Shown one piece after another: positions 31,407 through 43,975 of a stretch of 64,000 bases of DNA. Below the pieces are notes generated by a model. It saw only the letters and a program-made list of their open reading frames with translations. It was not told the origin of the DNA and ran no database searches. Origin of the DNA: Prostheceraeus crozeri (Eukaryota; Platyhelminthes; Polycladida; Euryleptidae); contig CAJQUW010000932.1 of NCBI GenBank assembly GCA_907163375.1, positions 248,001-312,000 on the forward strand, given 5' to 3'. Every line of letters starts with the position of its first letter. The first letter of the stretch is position 1. The translations under genes were made by a program, and so were the position numbers.

Positions 31407-34267
31407 TCATATATCATCGCAAGATGGAGGAAGAGAAAGTTTTCGTTTTTTAGGTGGTGGAAGATATGTGTCCGGATGTCCATGAGGGAGTGAGTGGTTG
31501 GGACTCAACCAACAACGTTTGTTCTCCCACGCGCTGAGAGCACGCTTTCTAAATGTGCACGTTTGAATTTGATGGTTGGTTGATTTTATTATTGTCATAT
31601 CGACGTAGCTATCCATTTTATCTTGGTATGCTTAAAATTTTTCACAAGGGAACGTGAAATACCTTTGGCACGTTTGATGGAGTCAGAGGTGTCCCTTTAT
31701 TTCATCGAATACATTTTAGGCCTTAGCAATATCATTTCTTCTAGAGGACTCCCACCACATTCATCTTTAAAGCATCCGAGTTTTGCCTTGTTCTTAATTG
31801 AGTAAAGTGGATGTGTTGATGGATAATTGGAACTATCAAATTTATTTTCAAAATGTTTAAGGATGTCATTTTCTGGAATTTGCTGTTTCACTGTGACGGC
31901 TAGGAAAAAGCTATCGGTATCACCACCAACTAGCTCAACGCGATGGAAAATTGGACAAGGTCTCAGTGTTTTATAAAATAACTTAAACATTTCCAATTTA
32001 GAGTGGTCGAGAACGGCTTGTCCGATGAAGATGGGCTTACACAGCATCACACTCGACTTAAATAATTTGAAGCCTGTGACATCCTCACTTATGAGGTCAT
32101 GCATCAAGTAAAGTGGTCTGTCTACTTTAAAAATTTTATTTTTTTAAAAAATTTTGTCTACTTTTTCTGGATCCGACACTAGCTTATAATCCATACGTTT
32201 GCGAACGTCTTCCATGGTCTTGCCAAATAATGAATTATTCTTAAATTTGAAATAATCTTTTTCAAATGGTTTTTTGGAGGCAGCACGCTTCTTACTATTA
32301 AAATCAATGTAGGGTTTCAGAAAGCACTTTTGTGTGAATTGTATGGCTCGATGAACTTTAGCTAGTTGCATGCCCATGTCAAGATAGAATTTTAGAATGC
32401 TGTAATGAACAATGTAGTTGCTCTTGTCATACTGTGTTAGCAAAAGTTTGCGACATGGTTTATATTTTCGGCTGCATTGCTGTTCTATTTTCCTATTGTA
32501 TTCTTCCATATAAGGAGAAAACATATCTTCGGTTACATAACCCGATTCGGGTGCTAGTGGTAGGTCAGATGTTTCATCTTTTATATCATCTGGGTAGACG
32601 AGATCAACTTCAAATAAGTAACCTACGTCTCCCTCATCATCCAGTTCCAAAATGTGTTGTGGGTTTGAAAAATGTTTTATTTCATCTTCACTAATCCGTT
32701 TGAAATTTGAATGTGGAAGCTGCTTTGATAGCGCACTGCCATATAAATTGTTCTGGTCAATGTACTTCAGATATGTGCTATGAATGCCATCCGAAACATA
32801 GTTGACTTATGTTTATTGACAAGAGTCAGACCACCTCTTATTCCACGTTCAAATAAGTTGTACATTTCGGAATCTTGCAAGAGGTGGATCGTTTCACCGG
32901 TCATTTTGAATGCTGATATATAGGACATGGCTGGTAAACTTATAAAATGCACCGGATCTAAAGCATCTTGTGCCAGTGTCATTTGACGGAAGGCTTCAAA
33001 CACGTCAGCTAGAAGGTATACATCCAACTTTAAGTAAGCTATCATAAAGTCATTGAATGTGTGACAATCAAACTTTTGCCATGCCAATTTGGCATATTCA
33101 TGATCCACGATGCTACATGCCTCACCCGTTAAGTCATTAGTGAATTTATCAATTGATGGAAGGGCACTTTCCTTTAAAGTGTCCATAGAAGTGAAATAAC
33201 TATATGGAAATACTCCTTTCCGACGAATGAGAGTGTCGCTGATGTTTGGATAGTCTTTTATCATATTCTGTGTGAGTGGAAGTTGGTCTAAATTATTGGC
33301 CAAGACTGCCAGAGAAGTCGACATGAATTGATAACTGTCCATAAACTTAATTTCAAAGAAAACCGGCTTCACCTCAGCCGTTTTATCAACATGAGCTTTA
33401 GCCGACATTGACATAAACTTCTCCCGACTTTGTGCAATGACATTCACTGTCCACGATTTTATTTTACCTATCCCATTCCGAATGAGAATATGTGCATCAT
33501 AAGACTTAAAATTGTGAAAAATGACGGCGAGCGATCGACTTTTGAGTCTCATACTGATGTTACATTTATTACACAGTGCTGATCTGAACTTGCCGCTAAG
33601 GTGGCAGTGGTCTCTGACTTTCCTATGTTGTTCATCATCGAAGTTAGTCTTGCATTTGGGACATGTCATGCACTGATCAAATTTAAGCCTATCTTGCTCA
33701 GTGAAGCACATGGGCTTCTTCGTTAGATCAATTTCATAACGTTGGTGGAAACGCGCTTTTCCATCTAAATAGTTTAGGAATTCTAATGTACAGTCTTTAC
33801 CTTGCCATACATGCATCTTATTTAGATTTTTGTAGTAGGGATGCCGAACTTCATAGCATGCAATGGCAGCGGCCCCGTGGTTTTTGGTATCGGGATCAAC
33901 ATAGCACTCTATGTCTGCGTAAATTACGCAAATAGGACTCAATTCGCTTCCACAAGGTTTGTACATAAAATTGTTTTGTCTTTTGGCATCACTTCCATTT
34001 GGAGTTTGCCACGTGAGCACCACTCATAATGTTGGTCAAATAATGACTTTGATGTAAAGTGTCGTATGCAGCGATTGCAATAAATTATTTTGTCGCTCTT
34101 GTATGATTGCAGATGTGAGTACAATCTCTTTATACTTGGAATTCCACAATAATGCCATTATGGTTGGTTTTCATCATACACAAGGAGCACATTGACAACT
34201 TTCTCATAGGTGCTGGCACGATCACTCTAACGCACTCCTTTCAATCCACTATGCCAGAGATGAACTA
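31407..34267 (-). pseudogene. Family B DNA polymerase, 5'-truncated and broken (left arm)
   Basis: The gene begins inside the coding sequence at the palindrome centre, so the start codon, zinc fingers and N-terminal domain are missing. From the centre outward it shows the Cys/His block CNRCIRHFTS, exonuclease motifs ADIECYV, FHNFKSYDAH and YLKLDVYLLADVF, then polymerase motifs YIDQNNLYGSAL, NNSLFGKTMEDV and GGDTDSFFLA. The conserved tail LSAWENKRCWLSPNHSLP ends it. Breaks shared with the other arm: a frameshift near 33990, one near 32780, and an in-frame stop near 31697. The AT-rich rearrangement at 32125-32155 is private to this arm. It cannot make a polymerase. Confidence 0.85.
34225..34267 (-). 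other. 43-bp unpaired spacer at the palindrome centre
   Basis: This is the only single-copy part of element B. Read on the minus strand it continues the left-arm polymerase frame, giving HLWHSGLKGVR and then a TAG. Element C has HLWEKGLKGVR at the same place in its polymerase. The spacer therefore belongs to the original gene and marks the turning point where copying switched strand. Confidence 0.8.
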
Positions 34268-37082
34268 TGATCGTGCCAGCACCTATGAGAAAGTTGTCAA
34301 TGTGCTCCTTGTGTATGATGAAAATCAACCACAGTGGCATTATTGTGGAATTCCAAGTATAAAGAGATTGTACTCACATCTGCAATCATACAAGAGCGAC
34401 AAAATAATTTATTGCAATCGCTGCATACGGCACTTTACATCAAAGTCATTATTTGACCAACATTATGAGTGGTGCTCACGTGGCAAACTCCAAATGGAAG
34501 TGATGCCAAAAGACAAAACAATTTTATGTACAAACCTTGTGGAAGCGAATTGAGTCCTATTTGCGTAATTTACGCAGACATAGAGTGCTATATTGATCCC
34601 GATACCAAAAACCACGGGGCCGCTGCCATTGCATGCTATGAAGTTTGGCATCCCTACTACAAAAATCTAAATAAGATGCATGTATGGCAAGGTAAAGACT
34701 GTACATTAGAATTCCTAAACTATTTAGATGGAAAAGCGCGTTCCCACCAACGTTATGAAATTGATCTAACGAAGAAGCCCATGTGCTTCACTGAGCAAGA
34801 TAGGCTTAAATTTGATCAGTGCATGACATGTCCCAAATGCAAGACTAACTTCGATGATGAACAACATAGGAAAGTCAGAGACCACTGCCACCTTAGCGGC
34901 AAGTTCAGATCAGCACTGTGTAATAAATGTAACATCAGTATGAGACTCAAAAGTCGATCGCTCGCCGTCATTTTTCACAATTTTAAGTCTTATGATGCAC
35001 ATATTCTCATTCGGAATGGGATAGGTAAAATAAAATCGTGGACAGTGAATGTCATTGCACAAAGTCGGGAGAAGTTTATGTCAATGTCGGCTAAAGCTCA
35101 TGTTGATAAAACGGCTGAGGTGAAGCCGGTTTTCTTTGAAATTAAGTTTATGGACAGTTATCAATTCATGTCGACTTCTCTGGCAGTCTTGGCCAATAAT
35201 TTAGACCAACTTCCACTCACACAGAATATGATAAAAGACTATCCAAACATCAGCGACACTCTCATTCGTCGGAAAGGAGTATTTCCATATAGTTATTTCA
35301 CTTCTATGGACACTTTAAAGGAAAGTGCCCTTCCATCAATTGATAAATTCACTAATGACTTAACGGGTGAGGCATGTAGCATCGTGGATCATGAATATGC
35401 CAAATTGGCATGGCAAAAGTTTGATTGTCACACATTCAATGACTTTATGATAGCTTATTTAAAGTTGGATGCATACCTTCTAGCTGACGTGTTTGAAGCC
35501 TTCCGTCAAATGACACTGGCACAAGATGCTTTAGATCCGGTGCATTTTATAAGTTTACCAGCCATGTCCTATATATCAGCATTCAAAATGACCGGTGAAA
35601 CGATCCACCTCTTGCAAGATTCCGAAATGTACAACTTATTTGAACGTGGAATAAGAGGTGGTCTGACTCTTGTCAATAAACATAAGTCAACTATGTTTCG
35701 GATGGCATTCATAGCACATATCTGAAGTACATTGACCAGAACAATTTATATGGCAGTGCGCTATCAAAGCAGCTTCCACATTCAAATTTCAAACGGATTA
35801 GTGAAGATGAAATAAAACATTTTTCAAACCCATAACACATTTTGGAACTGGATGATGAGGGAGACGTAGGTTACTTATTTGAAGTTGATCTCGTCTACCC
35901 AGATGATATAAAAGATGAAACATCTGACCTACCACTAGCACCCGAATCGGGTTATGTAACCGAAGATATGTTTTCTCCTTATATGGAAGAATACAATAGG
36001 AAAATAGAACAGCAATGCAGCCGAAAATATAAACCATGTCGCAAACTTTTGCTAACACAGTATGACAAGAGCAACTACATTGTTCATTACAGCATTCTAA
36101 AATTCTATCTTGACATGGGCATGCAACTAGCTAAAGTTCATCGAGCCATACAATTCACACAAAAGTGCTTTCTGAAACCCTACATTGATTTTAATAGTAA
36201 GAAGCGTGCTGCCTCCAAAAACCCATTTGAAAAAGATTATTTCAAATTTAAGAATAATTCATTATTTGGCAAGACCATGGAAGACGTTCGCAAACGTATG
36301 GATTATAAGCTAGTGTCGGATCCAGAAAAAGTAGACAAAATTATCAAGTCACCACTTTACTTGATGCATGACCTCATAAGTGAGGATGTCACAGGCTTCA
36401 AATTATTTAAGTCGAGTGTGGTGCTGTGTAAGCCCATCTTCATCGGACAAGCCGTTCTCGACCACTCTAAATTGGAAATGTTTAAGTTATTTTATAAAAC
36501 ACTGAGACCTTGTCCAATTTTCCATCGCGTTGAGCTAGTTGGTGGTGATACCGATAGCTTTTTCCTAGCCGTCACAGTGAAACAGCAAATTCCAGAAAAT
36601 GACATCCTTAAACATTTTGAAAATAAATTTGATAGTTCCAATTATCCATCAACACATCCACTTTACTCAATTAAGAACAAGGCAAAACTCGGATGCTTTA
36701 AAGATGAATGTGGTGGGAGTTCACTAGAAGAAATGATATTGCTAAGGCCTAAAATGTATTCGATGAAATAAAGGGACACCTCTGACTCCATCAAACGTGC
36801 CAAAGGTATTTCACGTTCCCTTGTGAAAAATTTTAAGCATACCAAGATAAAATGGATAGCTACGTCGATATGACAATAATAAAATCAACCAACCATCAAA
36901 TTCAAACGTGCACATTTAGAAAGCGTGCTCTCAGCGCGTGGGAGAACAAACGTTGTTGGTTGAGTCCCAACCACTCACTCCCTCATGGACATCCGGACAC
37001 ATATCTTCCACCACCTAAAAAACGAAAACTTTCTCTTCCTCCATCTTGCGATGATATACGAACCGTTCACGCTATTTATTGA
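34268..37082 (+). pseudogene. Family B DNA polymerase, 5'-truncated and broken (right arm)
   Basis: Mirror copy of the left-arm remnant, joined to it head to head across the 43-bp spacer. It has the same shared breaks (frameshifts near 34520 and 35715, in-frame TAA at 36769) but lacks the left arm's private rearrangement, so the stretch 35842-36771 is open. Motif C (GGDTDSF) is near 36541. The stop at the very end also differs from the left arm: this copy runs seven codons further. Confidence 0.85.
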
Positions 37083-37099
37083 CGTTTGTGCTTTTTGAA

Positions 37100-37384
37100 C
37101 TATTTTACAAGACACATTCCTATTGCCGATTTAAATTGTGATTGATGTGACACGTTTATCATCACTGCATCGCACTGCGTCTCAATCTGCATGTACAGTA
37201 CCATTGCTTTGTTGTGCATTCGTGTTCTCAAATCCAGCATTGTGGTGACAATATTTTCTAAGTGTACATCAATTCTACAGTGATACCACCGCACATCTCC
37301 CGCACTTTGGTGACATTGCGTCTGAGTGTACATGCTCCTCTTGAAAACTTGTGTAGTGATTTGTGTGAACTTTATTTCCTGCAT
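37100..37384 (-). CDS. Small protein of unknown function (right arm)
   Basis: Mirror copy of 31084-31368, one residue different (MYTQ for MYIQ). Convergent with the right-arm polymerase remnant. Confidence 0.35.
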   Translation of the reverse strand: MQEIKFTQITTQVFKRSMYTQTQCHQSAGDVRWYHCRIDVHLENIVTTMLDLRTRMHNKAMVLYMQIETQCDAVMINVSHQSQFKSAIGMCLVK

Positions 37385-37460
37385 ATAATCTTCCTCGTGA
37401 AAACGTGTATATTAATGTAGCTGCGATTCAATAACATCGATTTGAACAATGTGTCTTTTT

Positions 37461-37676
37461 TCATTTAACATAAATGGGCCTCATGCGCCTCAACTGATAT
37501 TTGATGCCTCCAACAAGGGATGATGACCAATCTTGTTTTGGGTGAGATAGTGTTGTTACGAAACAGTAAAACGCACTTCTAGACCCAATTGATATATATG
37601 TATTTGGTTGACACACTTTCGATTCATAGTTGAATAAAACATTTACAGATGTAATTGTAGCCATTCCATAAGCCAT
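37461..37676 (-). CDS. Small protein of unknown function (right arm)
   Basis: Mirror copy of 30792-31007 with two substitutions (VTT for VAT, DWS for DRS). The frame is preserved. Confidence 0.3.
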   Translation of the reverse strand: MAYGMATITSVNVLFNYESKVCQPNTYISIGSRSAFYCFVTTLSHPKQDWSSSLVGGIKYQLRRMRPIYVK

Positions 37677-37802
37677 GATCCAACCCTTATAACACTTCGT
37701 TGGTTAAGACATGGTTTAATCATGAAAGCGATCTAAACATTGATTTAGAGTGAATGGCTGTTACTTAAGTATTTATTGCCTACATTCTATATACCTTAGA
37801 TT

Positions 37803-37997
37803 TTACATTGCAGCGATTGTAACTCTAAGGAATTGCTTACATACAACTGTTGATCGTAAAGCATCACAAAACTGAATCCACAAACAATCCGCTGAAGGTT
37901 TGTATATCACGAGCCAATGCGCAGTTATTGTTAATTTGTCAATACATGGTTGTTGAAAGCCGGATTTGACATTATCTAAATCATCCACATTGGCCAT
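37803..37997 (-). CDS. Small protein of unknown function (right arm)
   Basis: Mirror copy of 30471-30665, identical as protein as far as I can see, with the same polyadenylation signal downstream. Confidence 0.35.
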   Translation of the reverse strand: MANVDDLDNVKSGFQQPCIDKLTITAHWLVIYKPSADCLWIQFCDALRSTVVCKQFLRVTIAAM

Positions 37998-38595
37998 CGC
38001 TGTTAAGTTTCACTATAAATTCAGATAGAGAAAACAAGCATGTTCTACTTAAATTTTATTCAACGTAGGAGAGTCTGAATGCCCGTTTACATTGAACATA
38101 AAGTGCTTCAATACAAACGGCATCTTTCGAAACTAATGTTACAATGAACAACTATTGAATTGTCTAGCAGCGCAACATTCACAAATTCACTGTTGACGAT
38201 TAAAAAGGAAAGGGTCCATGTACATGGAGGCTACAATGCACTTCGGATGATATTTTACGCTGTAGGTAACTTCCTCATACAAAATGCAATGGTGTTCAGC
38301 AAATGAGATGTCTTCTACGAGACATGCAGTCATGTCAAAGATCATTTCAGCTTAGTGTGGTCATAATGCATGTGTTAGTCTCCAGATACACTACCAATCC
38401 AGCATGATGAATGAAGGTATAAAATGTAGAGAATTCGTGTCTCACATGTATCCGCAGTATCATGTCCGAACATGTACCTCTGAAGAATGACAACCAACGT
38501 TTAGTTATAAGCACGATTAGTTAACGAAACCAATGACAGAGCATGGCTTATATCCTGACTTCATGATTTGTGATAGAGTTATGCAGTTCAATAAC

Positions 38596-39018
38596 TCAAT
38601 CAAGCACATTCAGTTGAATATGTATATGTTTGATGTGACATAGTAGCAAGTTTGAACCATGTTCATGAAATGTTTCCAAACGCGAGGCAACCTTTGCCAT
38701 GTGCCGCTGATAGAAATCATCCGGATCATATATACACTCTGCAGAATATGATACAAAGTGAAAACACTCACGTTCACCAATGCATTCACCTTTCGTTTTC
38801 TCAAATTCGATTTCTGCCACGGGACGCCCATTCACATACTTGTCTTTCATGTTTTCCATCAGCTGTTGAAACACTAAGTATCCCTTTCCAATTGCAAGCC
38901 CTAAGTCGGCACACTCATTGTGAAAAGAAATGATGTAGTCGCGCACTTTACCTCGAAGACTTTGTCGATGAAAGCGCAAGGAGCAGAACTCATTGTCAAA
39001 CTCAACTGCATAAGACAT
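38596..39018 (-). CDS. Stand-alone polymerase-N-domain homologue (right arm)
   Basis: Mirror copy of the gene at 29450, also 140 residues and intact, differing by one or two residues (LLLCHIKH here, LLLCRIKH there). Having two intact copies in inverted orientation follows from the palindrome. See the left-arm entry for the family. Confidence 0.65.
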   Translation of the reverse strand: MSYAVEFDNEFCSLRFHRQSLRGKVRDYIISFHNECADLGLAIGKGYLVFQQLMENMKDKYVNGRPVAEIEFEKTKGECIGERECFHFVSYSAECIYDPDDFYQRHMAKVASRLETFHEHGSNLLLCHIKHIHIQLNVLD

Positions 39019-41290
39019 GTTTCCACACTACCTCACTCTATCATTGCCTGAAACTCACATCTGCGCTTGCTACTTTCTTCAAGACCTATGACATCCAACC
39101 TGACATGAATATAAGCGACCAAACCATTCTGAGTTCTCTCACTGCATTCGTGAGTGCAAATGTGTTGAACACTGAAGCATTCCGTGATCCTATAGTAATG
39201 GAGTTCATTTTTTATCAGGGAGACATTTGGTTTAGAAGTAACCGCATCGGTTTAGTAACCGACTGAAGTCATAGGGCTGCAGTGTACAATAATCGAATTT
39301 ATCGTCTACATTCACTTAACGTTGACTTCCAGTAACATAGTTTGAAATGATGCATGCTTCAATGTTGATTCTATCAATGCAAGTTTTGATTTGCAACGCA
39401 CATTTAGTTTAGAATGAAACAACTAACCCCATGCACGTTTCAATTTACACATTTGATGCTGTCATTTCGATACTATACAAGTATTGATTTCCAAAGCACG
39501 CTTAGTTTAGAATGAGACGCTTCAGCTTGCACATTTGATTCTGTTATTTCGATACATTATTCTGGAATACTGCGCTAGCACTATCATGATCTACATGAAA
39601 GCTTCACCAACATAAAATTCATTGTCACTGCTGGTAACGCAGTGCATTGAACCCTTGGTCTCTTACACCGCGGATATTAGTGTTTAACTCTAACAACCTT
39701 GATGTTTACAAATTTCACATGAGTCAAATTAAATCTTTCAATACACTTTTCTAACACAGACGGTACTGATTGACGAAACAGTGTTTGTGCATTCACGTTT
39801 CGTGATTGCAAACCATCAAAACGTTTCTACTTTTTCAATCTGAATGTTGCATCCCCCACATACGTATGAGTCTTAAATTAAGTCTTCACATGATCACACC
39901 TAGCGTTTATGAAACGTGATAAGCAGGTTTGATTTATTCTAGTTGATTCACTGTTGTCTGCATCGAATGTTGACTCTTCATCTCCAACATTCAACGTTGG
40001 TAATGTCATAAAAACGCAACAAGTTGATGTTGCATTCTGAGTTTTACTTTAACGTTCATGAATTTAACGTTGGCTAACATTCCTACAACGAAGCACGTTG
40101 GAGTTTGGAGTGTACTCATTTACGAAACACCGATTTATTCTTCATGCCAATACGTTACTTTTAACTTTATTGCAGTAAACAGTCATCTAACACGACTTTT
40201 CATTCGTATGACAAGAGCTTGTTCACTAGCAAAGAGAGAAGTCTGTGATGTGCTGCATGTGGTGCAAGGGTGGCCTCCCGTTTCATTCCATTCATCATTT
40301 CGTCTCCGTGATACAGTTCTTAAAAGAACTTATGGTTCATTCTCCCATGGTTGGCCAACTATCGGGAGACAAGTGCAATGGAGATTTTATGAGGTAATCT
40401 GTGGCAGATAGCTAAATGTCGCCCTGGCGGTCAGAGTACAACGTTAAGACGAAAGGCAACCACTTGGAAACATGACGCAGAGAGGTTTCACAAGGATTAC
40501 CATTGCCCACGTCCCGTGCAGTACTCATCGCTACGGACTTCACCGCTGTCTCGAAAGAACGCCCACCCACAGGAAGTATCACATCGAAAATCTCCGTGAC
40601 TTGCACCGTCCATGACTTGATCGCCAGACATATAAAACGGTGGAGTTGGTAAGAGTTTGGCAGACTTTGGTCAGCTTGATAGCAAGCCGTAGAGAGGGAT
40701 AGCAACTTCACAAGCGTTTTGCAATGGAGATGTTTAGAGGCCACCCATGACAAGATAGCTAAGACTCAACCGATTGGCGTTCAAAGTGTTACGTTGAGAA
40801 CTGTGTCAAATGCCCAACATGAGACATGAGCTGCCCCAGCGGTTTCGGTCTCGGTCTAAAATATGACACATTCCCTTGCCACACTTATCACTACGGCATT
40901 GTCCGCCGTCCCGAAGGAACACCCTGTCAGTGGAATATTACAGCAAAACTCTCCGTGTCTTGCTCGCTTTCAGTGAAAAGCTGCTTGTAACATGAGAAGA
41001 TTGGCTCAGACATCATTAAAAATCCTTGCATTGACTTCAGCAGAGTCGAAAACCCCAGAAAACCTCCAAAACTAGTGAATTTAAATTTTCAACTTTTTAG
41101 CACTACTTATGAAATTTTATAAGTAGTTTATCACTTAGGGAAGGTCAATAGCGACCGAACCTTTTTTGAATCAAGTCAAACGGACTTGTAGAAGCAAAGT
41201 TACAAGCCTTTAAAGTTTTGGAGTCTTTTATGGCCTGGAGACGAAGGCAATCTCCTGGCGAACCTCTAAGTCTGACGCCTTAGCTGAGTT
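39019..41290. other. Non-coding leader region, right arm of B
   Basis: Inverted copy of 27240-29449, with about 40 extra bases near 39602-39641. It holds the same conserved CGTCCCGAAGGAACA block and no supported gene. Confidence 0.5.
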
Positions 41291-41427
41291 CAGCAATGAA
41301 ATTTTCTAAGTCGGTTTCTTACAGAAACCCGGTTTTTCAGATTTCCAATGCTATCATCGGAGCTCCGGAGTTCACCTACCCCAACCCAATCGGGAGGAGA
41401 ACTGATTTCCACAAGCAGAGTTTCCAC

Positions 41428-41435
41428 TTATATAG
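41428..41435 (-). promoter_or_regulatory. TATA-box candidate, right arm of B
   Basis: Mirror copy of the candidate at 27067, preserved in the other arm and pointing inward. Confidence 0.35.
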
Positions 41436-41469
41436 TTTGTGGCGATCAGCTGATGACGTAATACCCATC

Positions 41470-42170
41470 ACGTTTTTCGGAAAAATATTGAAAAATTTTC
41501 AATGACGTCTCACCTCTAAACGAAGGCAGATAGGAACAAGACGTGTTTTTTTACTAAATTTGTCTCACTCTTAGCTTTCAAACGAGCTATTGCACGACTT
41601 TCTACGATCTCTACAACCAAAGTTTGAAGATCGCTGCCGAGGGGGGGGTCAGAACTCTTTCTCTCCGATTGAGTTGGGAAGAAGGTTCTAGACCCAAAAT
41701 TTCACGTAGACTCCGAATTTGCACTCCGTTTTCCCATCCGATGTCTCCTTTATGTCGAAAAACGACTTTTTTCATCTCAAAACATCCAAAACCTGACTTT
41801 TTCAACTCTGACTTTCCGTCCATTTTTCTCTCTAAACCCTGGAAAAGTGGACCAAACTGAGCTTTCCACTGCATTTTTCTCACTCTTAGCTTTCAAATGA
41901 GCTATCACACGACTTTGTAGGATCTCTAACACCAGAGTTGGAAGTTTGGCAGGAGGGGGGGGGAGGGGGACGTCCTCAAAACTTTTCTCTCCGATGTCGC
42001 TGGAAACATCCTTCCATACCCAACATTTCACGTAGATTCCGAATCTGGCCTCCGTTTTCCCAACCGAGCACTCCTTCATGCGGAAAAACGACCTTTCTCA
42101 TCCCAAAACCATCAAAACCCACCTTTTCTAACTCTGGTGGTTTTCAGAGATTCCTACCCTTGCCTCACAG
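41470..42170 (-). repeat. Subterminal tandem repeats, right arm
   Basis: Mirror copy of 26170-27000 with about 190 bp missing between the last repeat and the TATA-containing stretch. Non-coding. Confidence 0.75.
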
Positions 42171-42586
42171 GAGAACTCCTCCTTCCTTCCTCTTGCAGTC
42201 AAAATTTGGCACACCGTGGATAAAACACGTCCACTTCTGCACGACATGCCTCAAAACATGACCCACTTTGGATAAACTCTGCTTGTCAGCTTCTCTCTCC
42301 TACCTGCACCGGACTGTCTTTCCAACTCCACTCTCTCCTACCGACTTCTGTCCAACTTTCCGCCCTGCACCGGTCTCTCCTTTGGTCTGCTTACCATCAC
42401 ATACTCGGCCGCCTCCCGACATCCTTTCCGACCTTCCATCCAGCTTCCGGCCGCTGCGCCTCAAAAGGGCCAAAATCCGAACCGCTGTGCTTCAAATAGG
42501 GCCAAAATCCGAACCGCTGTGCTTCAAATAGAGAAGAGGGACAAATCAAGAACCGCTGTGCCTCAAGTGGGAAAAATCTAACTACT

Positions 42587-42592
42587 GTCGCT
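42587..42592. repeat. Target site duplication, right (element B)
   Basis: GTCGCT follows the terminal AAAATCTAACTACT and equals 25630-25635. It shows that the whole palindrome was inserted as one piece. Confidence 0.9.
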
Positions 42593-43975
42593 TTCTTGTA
42601 ATACTACTGGTTCTTTAAAACGTCATGCTTTAGGTCTGCTCATGATGCTGCTATTCGGAAACTCTTCCTAAACATCGGTTTGAGAGTGATATCAACCAAG
42701 GGGATTGATATAAAATATTATTAAGGGTTTAAACATTATACATTATACAGACAATTATTATGGAGCAAAGCAATTAATGAAGGATTCTTTAGAATGCAAA
42801 CATTTTGACCAATGTCATTGTTTCATTCCTTGTGAAGTACCTACTAAACATGGGCCACCATGGGTAGCCAATAAATGAAAGTTAATTATGAAATGTGAAT
42901 GCACTACTTTTCGCTGTGCAAATAATACTTCCCTTTGACGTTAATTGGCAAGGAAACACGGGACAACATTCTTAGTCTTCATGTGAAAAAATAGTATGAA
43001 ACAGGATAAAATTAACAAATCAATAAATGCATATCTCAATTTGACGTCAAGTTGTCAAGGAATTCATACATATGCTTTCATATGTGCTAACGCCGGTAAC
43101 GTGGAAAGGCAATGACTTTTATGAGAGTGTCTACCTGCATTCTTTCATAAGTTTAGAAATCGATTATTTTGTTGAATTTTTCCGTTTCGAACAGGAATGA
43201 GAAATGAGGAAGAAGTGTTTGTCAGGTTGCTCATTAACGTTTCCAACATAAGTACGCGAAAATTGATCTGTTATGCATGTGTTATGCTGAGGAAGGGAAG
43301 CGTTTGCGGATGTCTCCTACTTTGAAGAACATTTTCATTGATAATAGAAAATATTCCGAAACATAGATTGCCTTGAAATTTTCATTAATCCGGACCTCAC
43401 TCCAATTCAACAAAATGAAGCTGTTTGCCATAGCAATTTGATCGTCGATTTTTCGGTAGACAATATAATTGCGTTTTCCGATCCTATTAAGTATCCCATT
43501 CAGGATCTTATACTTCACACTATCAATCACTTGTATTTATTATGCTTTTCTGTATCATTCTGTATTTTCAAAGCAATATGTATTGTTAATGATTTAACTA
43601 TCTATATTTGCACTTGTAAAAATGTTAGGCTGCCACAAAATAGGCGATGGTGCACGGTTATTCATGAAGTCCCAAATGAATACTAGAAACAGCACTAAAT
43701 CTGAGTATGCTACGACTAAGATATGACTCCCAGAATCTAGTGTACTTTGAGTTCGAAAAAATTTGTCCTTATTTTAGAACTTTTTCGGTTCGAAAGCACA
43801 GTGCGTAATTCGTACTCATTATAGTACTCATTCAATAAGTTGCGTGGAATAAGTACCTCCACATATCGTAAAATGTCATACAGCGCATCTAACCCTCTAT
43901 ATCACATGTGCACATCCATCTAAGAACTGCTTTGGCAATTAAACACAAGAGCGTTTGGATCAGTAAAACACAAGA

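Larger units (their letters stand above)
25636..34224 (+). repeat. Left arm of the giant palindrome
   Basis: Inverted copy of 34268-42586. It is about 270 bp longer, mainly through about 190 bp near 26840-27030 and about 100 bp near 25770-25870 that the right arm lacks. A small AT-rich rearrangement near 32125-32155 is private to this arm and breaks the polymerase frame. Confidence 0.92.
25636..42586. mobile_element. Element B: Polinton-type element that is one giant palindrome
   Basis: The 16,951-bp unit is flanked by an exact 6-bp duplication and starts AGTAGTTAGATTTT, with the reverse complement at its end. The left arm 25636-34224 and right arm 34268-42586 are inverted copies of each other over their whole length, apart from scattered substitutions and a few indels. 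Each arm holds subterminal repeats, small genes reading inward, and the 3' part of a family B polymerase gene reading outward. No capsid, protease, ATPase or integrase gene is present, so it had to be mobilised in trans. Gene order matches the left part of element C. The structure is best explained as a fold-back replication product of a larger element. Confidence 0.9.
34268..42586 (-). repeat. Right arm of the giant palindrome
   Basis: Inverted copy of the left arm. It carries about 40 bp near 39602-39641 that the left arm lacks, plus scattered private substitutions (for example in the polymerase, where one Val codon of the left arm is Ala here). Confidence 0.92.

Noticed and set aside
25636..42586. 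The palindrome as an assembly fold-back artefact
   Set aside because: A fold-back read artefact would mirror host flanks as well and would show near-identical arms. Here the mirror stops exactly at transposon ends with a 6-bp duplication, and the arms differ by substitutions and indels of 40-190 bp. Long reads should still confirm it.
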